Below are positions 13,777-14,366 of a stretch of DNA of 14,366 nt, one piece after another. A program made the position numbers and the translations under genes. Positions within the stretch are counted from its first letter, which is position 1. Every line of letters begins with the position of its first letter. The notes beneath the pieces were generated by a model. It searched no databases and was not told the origin of the DNA. It worked only from the letters and a program-made list of their open reading frames with translations. The DNA comes from CAJPSE01 sp963514535 (lineage in GTDB: Bacteria; Synergistota; Synergistia; Synergistales; Aminobacteriaceae): positions 1 through 14,366 of the forward strand of contig CAUPUB010000058.1 of assembly GCA_963514535.1 (NCBI GenBank), given 5' to 3'.

Positions 13777-14366
13777 CTACGGGATGGCCTGACCGCCGGA
13801 CAGAACCAGAAGCGTATTGACGAAGGCCTTGAGCTCGGGACACTGCCCGATTGCGATCAATAGATCGTTGCCCCGCAGTATGGCCTTGGCGTCGCGGGGC
13901 TTGACGTAACTTTTTTTGCATTTCCCAGCCTCGAAGATCTCCTTGATATGACAGGCGGGAGGTTTCCCGTGATTGATGGTCTCCGGTTGTCCCTGAGGGG
14001 CGGCTTTGTCATGAAGCGCCAGCCTCTGGATCGTCGTCCAGTAGGGCAGCAGCCAGGCCTCGAAGTCATGCTGTGCCGCGTGCGGATGGAACCTTGGCTC
14101 GTCCCCGACCCACTGACGCATCTTGGCCCTGGCATCTGCGGCGTCGATGAAGTCGTGGGTTCCCGTGTAGACGTCCGTCAGGGCTATGACGTAATCCGAG
14201 CCTCCCTGCAATAAGTTATGTACCAAACGCTTCAGTTTCCCTTCCTTTGGAACGCGACCGTCCTGAGGAAGGAAATCCAGCTTGGGCATCCGGGAAATTC
14301 GTGAGCGGAGGAAAGCGGAGAGGGCTTCCTTGAAAGCGGTCTCCGTCCTGCCCTCCACGATGATCG
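13777..14366 (-). CDS. DUF4276-type Toprim-like protein (5' end outside window)
   Basis: A 3' portion of at least 195 residues, open to the window edge. It begins IIVEGRTETAF, the first strand and catalytic glutamate of DUF4276 and related Toprim folds. DYVIALTDVYTG (about 54-65 of the GTG-numbered frame) matches the second acidic segment, and HDFEAWLLPYW matches the hEFEaLL segment of the family. A GTG at 14358 could be called as a start, but it cuts through the first beta strand, so the true start lies upstream. DUF4276 genes are usually coupled to an AAA ATPase in OLD-like two-gene loci thought to act in defence or DNA repair; the partner would be beyond the right edge. Role inferred from family context. 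Confidence 0.75.
   Translation of the reverse strand, partial: IIVEGRTETAFKEALSAFLRSRISRMPKLDFLPQDGRVPKEGKLKRLVHNLLQGGSDYVIALTDVYTGTHDFIDAADARAKMRQWVGDEPRFHPHAAQHDFEAWLLPYWTTIQRLALHDKAAPQGQPETINHGKPPACHIKEIFEAGKCKKSYVKPRDAKAILRGNDLLIAIGQCPELKAFVNTLLVLSGGQAIP

Overview
The window comes from a GC-rich anaerobic amino-acid fermenter. The best guess is Synergistota: a glycine/betaine-reductase component B module with an in-frame selenocysteine codon, a C69-type dipeptidase tail, amino-acid and betaine permeases, and an M29-type aminopeptidase remnant. The phylum is an inference; no rRNA or other marker gene is present.

Left region (1-1139). The last 50 codons of a probable C69 dipeptidase are followed by a terminator. 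Next come a 5' scrap of an IS3-family orfA on the minus strand (about 244-318, tentative element end near 462), a good promoter, tRNA-Cys(GCA) and its terminator. The rest, to 1139, has no gene I can support. It holds a long hairpin (806-845), a perfect 9-bp inverted repeat (883-920) and a minus-strand terminator (941-970). I see nothing recognisable at 971-1139.

Region 1140-4742. A minus-strand pair encodes an APC/LAT-type amino-acid exchanger followed by a YtcJ-type amidohydrolase, 11 bases apart, so uptake and hydrolysis of one amide-like substrate is likely. On the plus strand there is an isolated C-terminal piece of an M29-like aminopeptidase (4310-4600), then a terminator serving the thr genes.

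Threonine operon (4751-7463, minus). A TTGACA-17-TATAAC promoter is followed by a leader hairpin and a 12-bp tandem repeat. Then come thrC (TTG start), thrB (ATGA overlap) and a stand-alone protein of two ACT domains that matches the regulatory half of aspartokinase. ThrB phosphorylates homoserine, ThrC makes threonine, and the ACT protein probably senses the end product.

Betaine reductase block (7517-12887, minus). The order is grdI (pyruvoyl proprotein), grdH (selenoprotein read through TGA at 10439-10441), a BCCT betaine transporter, then an unrecognised 353-residue protein beyond a large hairpin. Together the first three import glycine betaine and cleave it reductively to acetyl phosphate and trimethylamine. 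The shared parts (GrdA, GrdC, GrdD, thioredoxin system, Sec machinery) are not in the window. Conventional gene calling would split grdH in two at the TGA.

Right region (12888-14366). A divergent plus-strand gene encodes a degenerate J-domain protein with membrane helices. It converges on a partial DUF4276-type (Toprim-like) gene, with a bidirectional terminator between them. DUF4276 proteins often sit in ATPase-linked defence-type loci, but the partner would lie outside the window.
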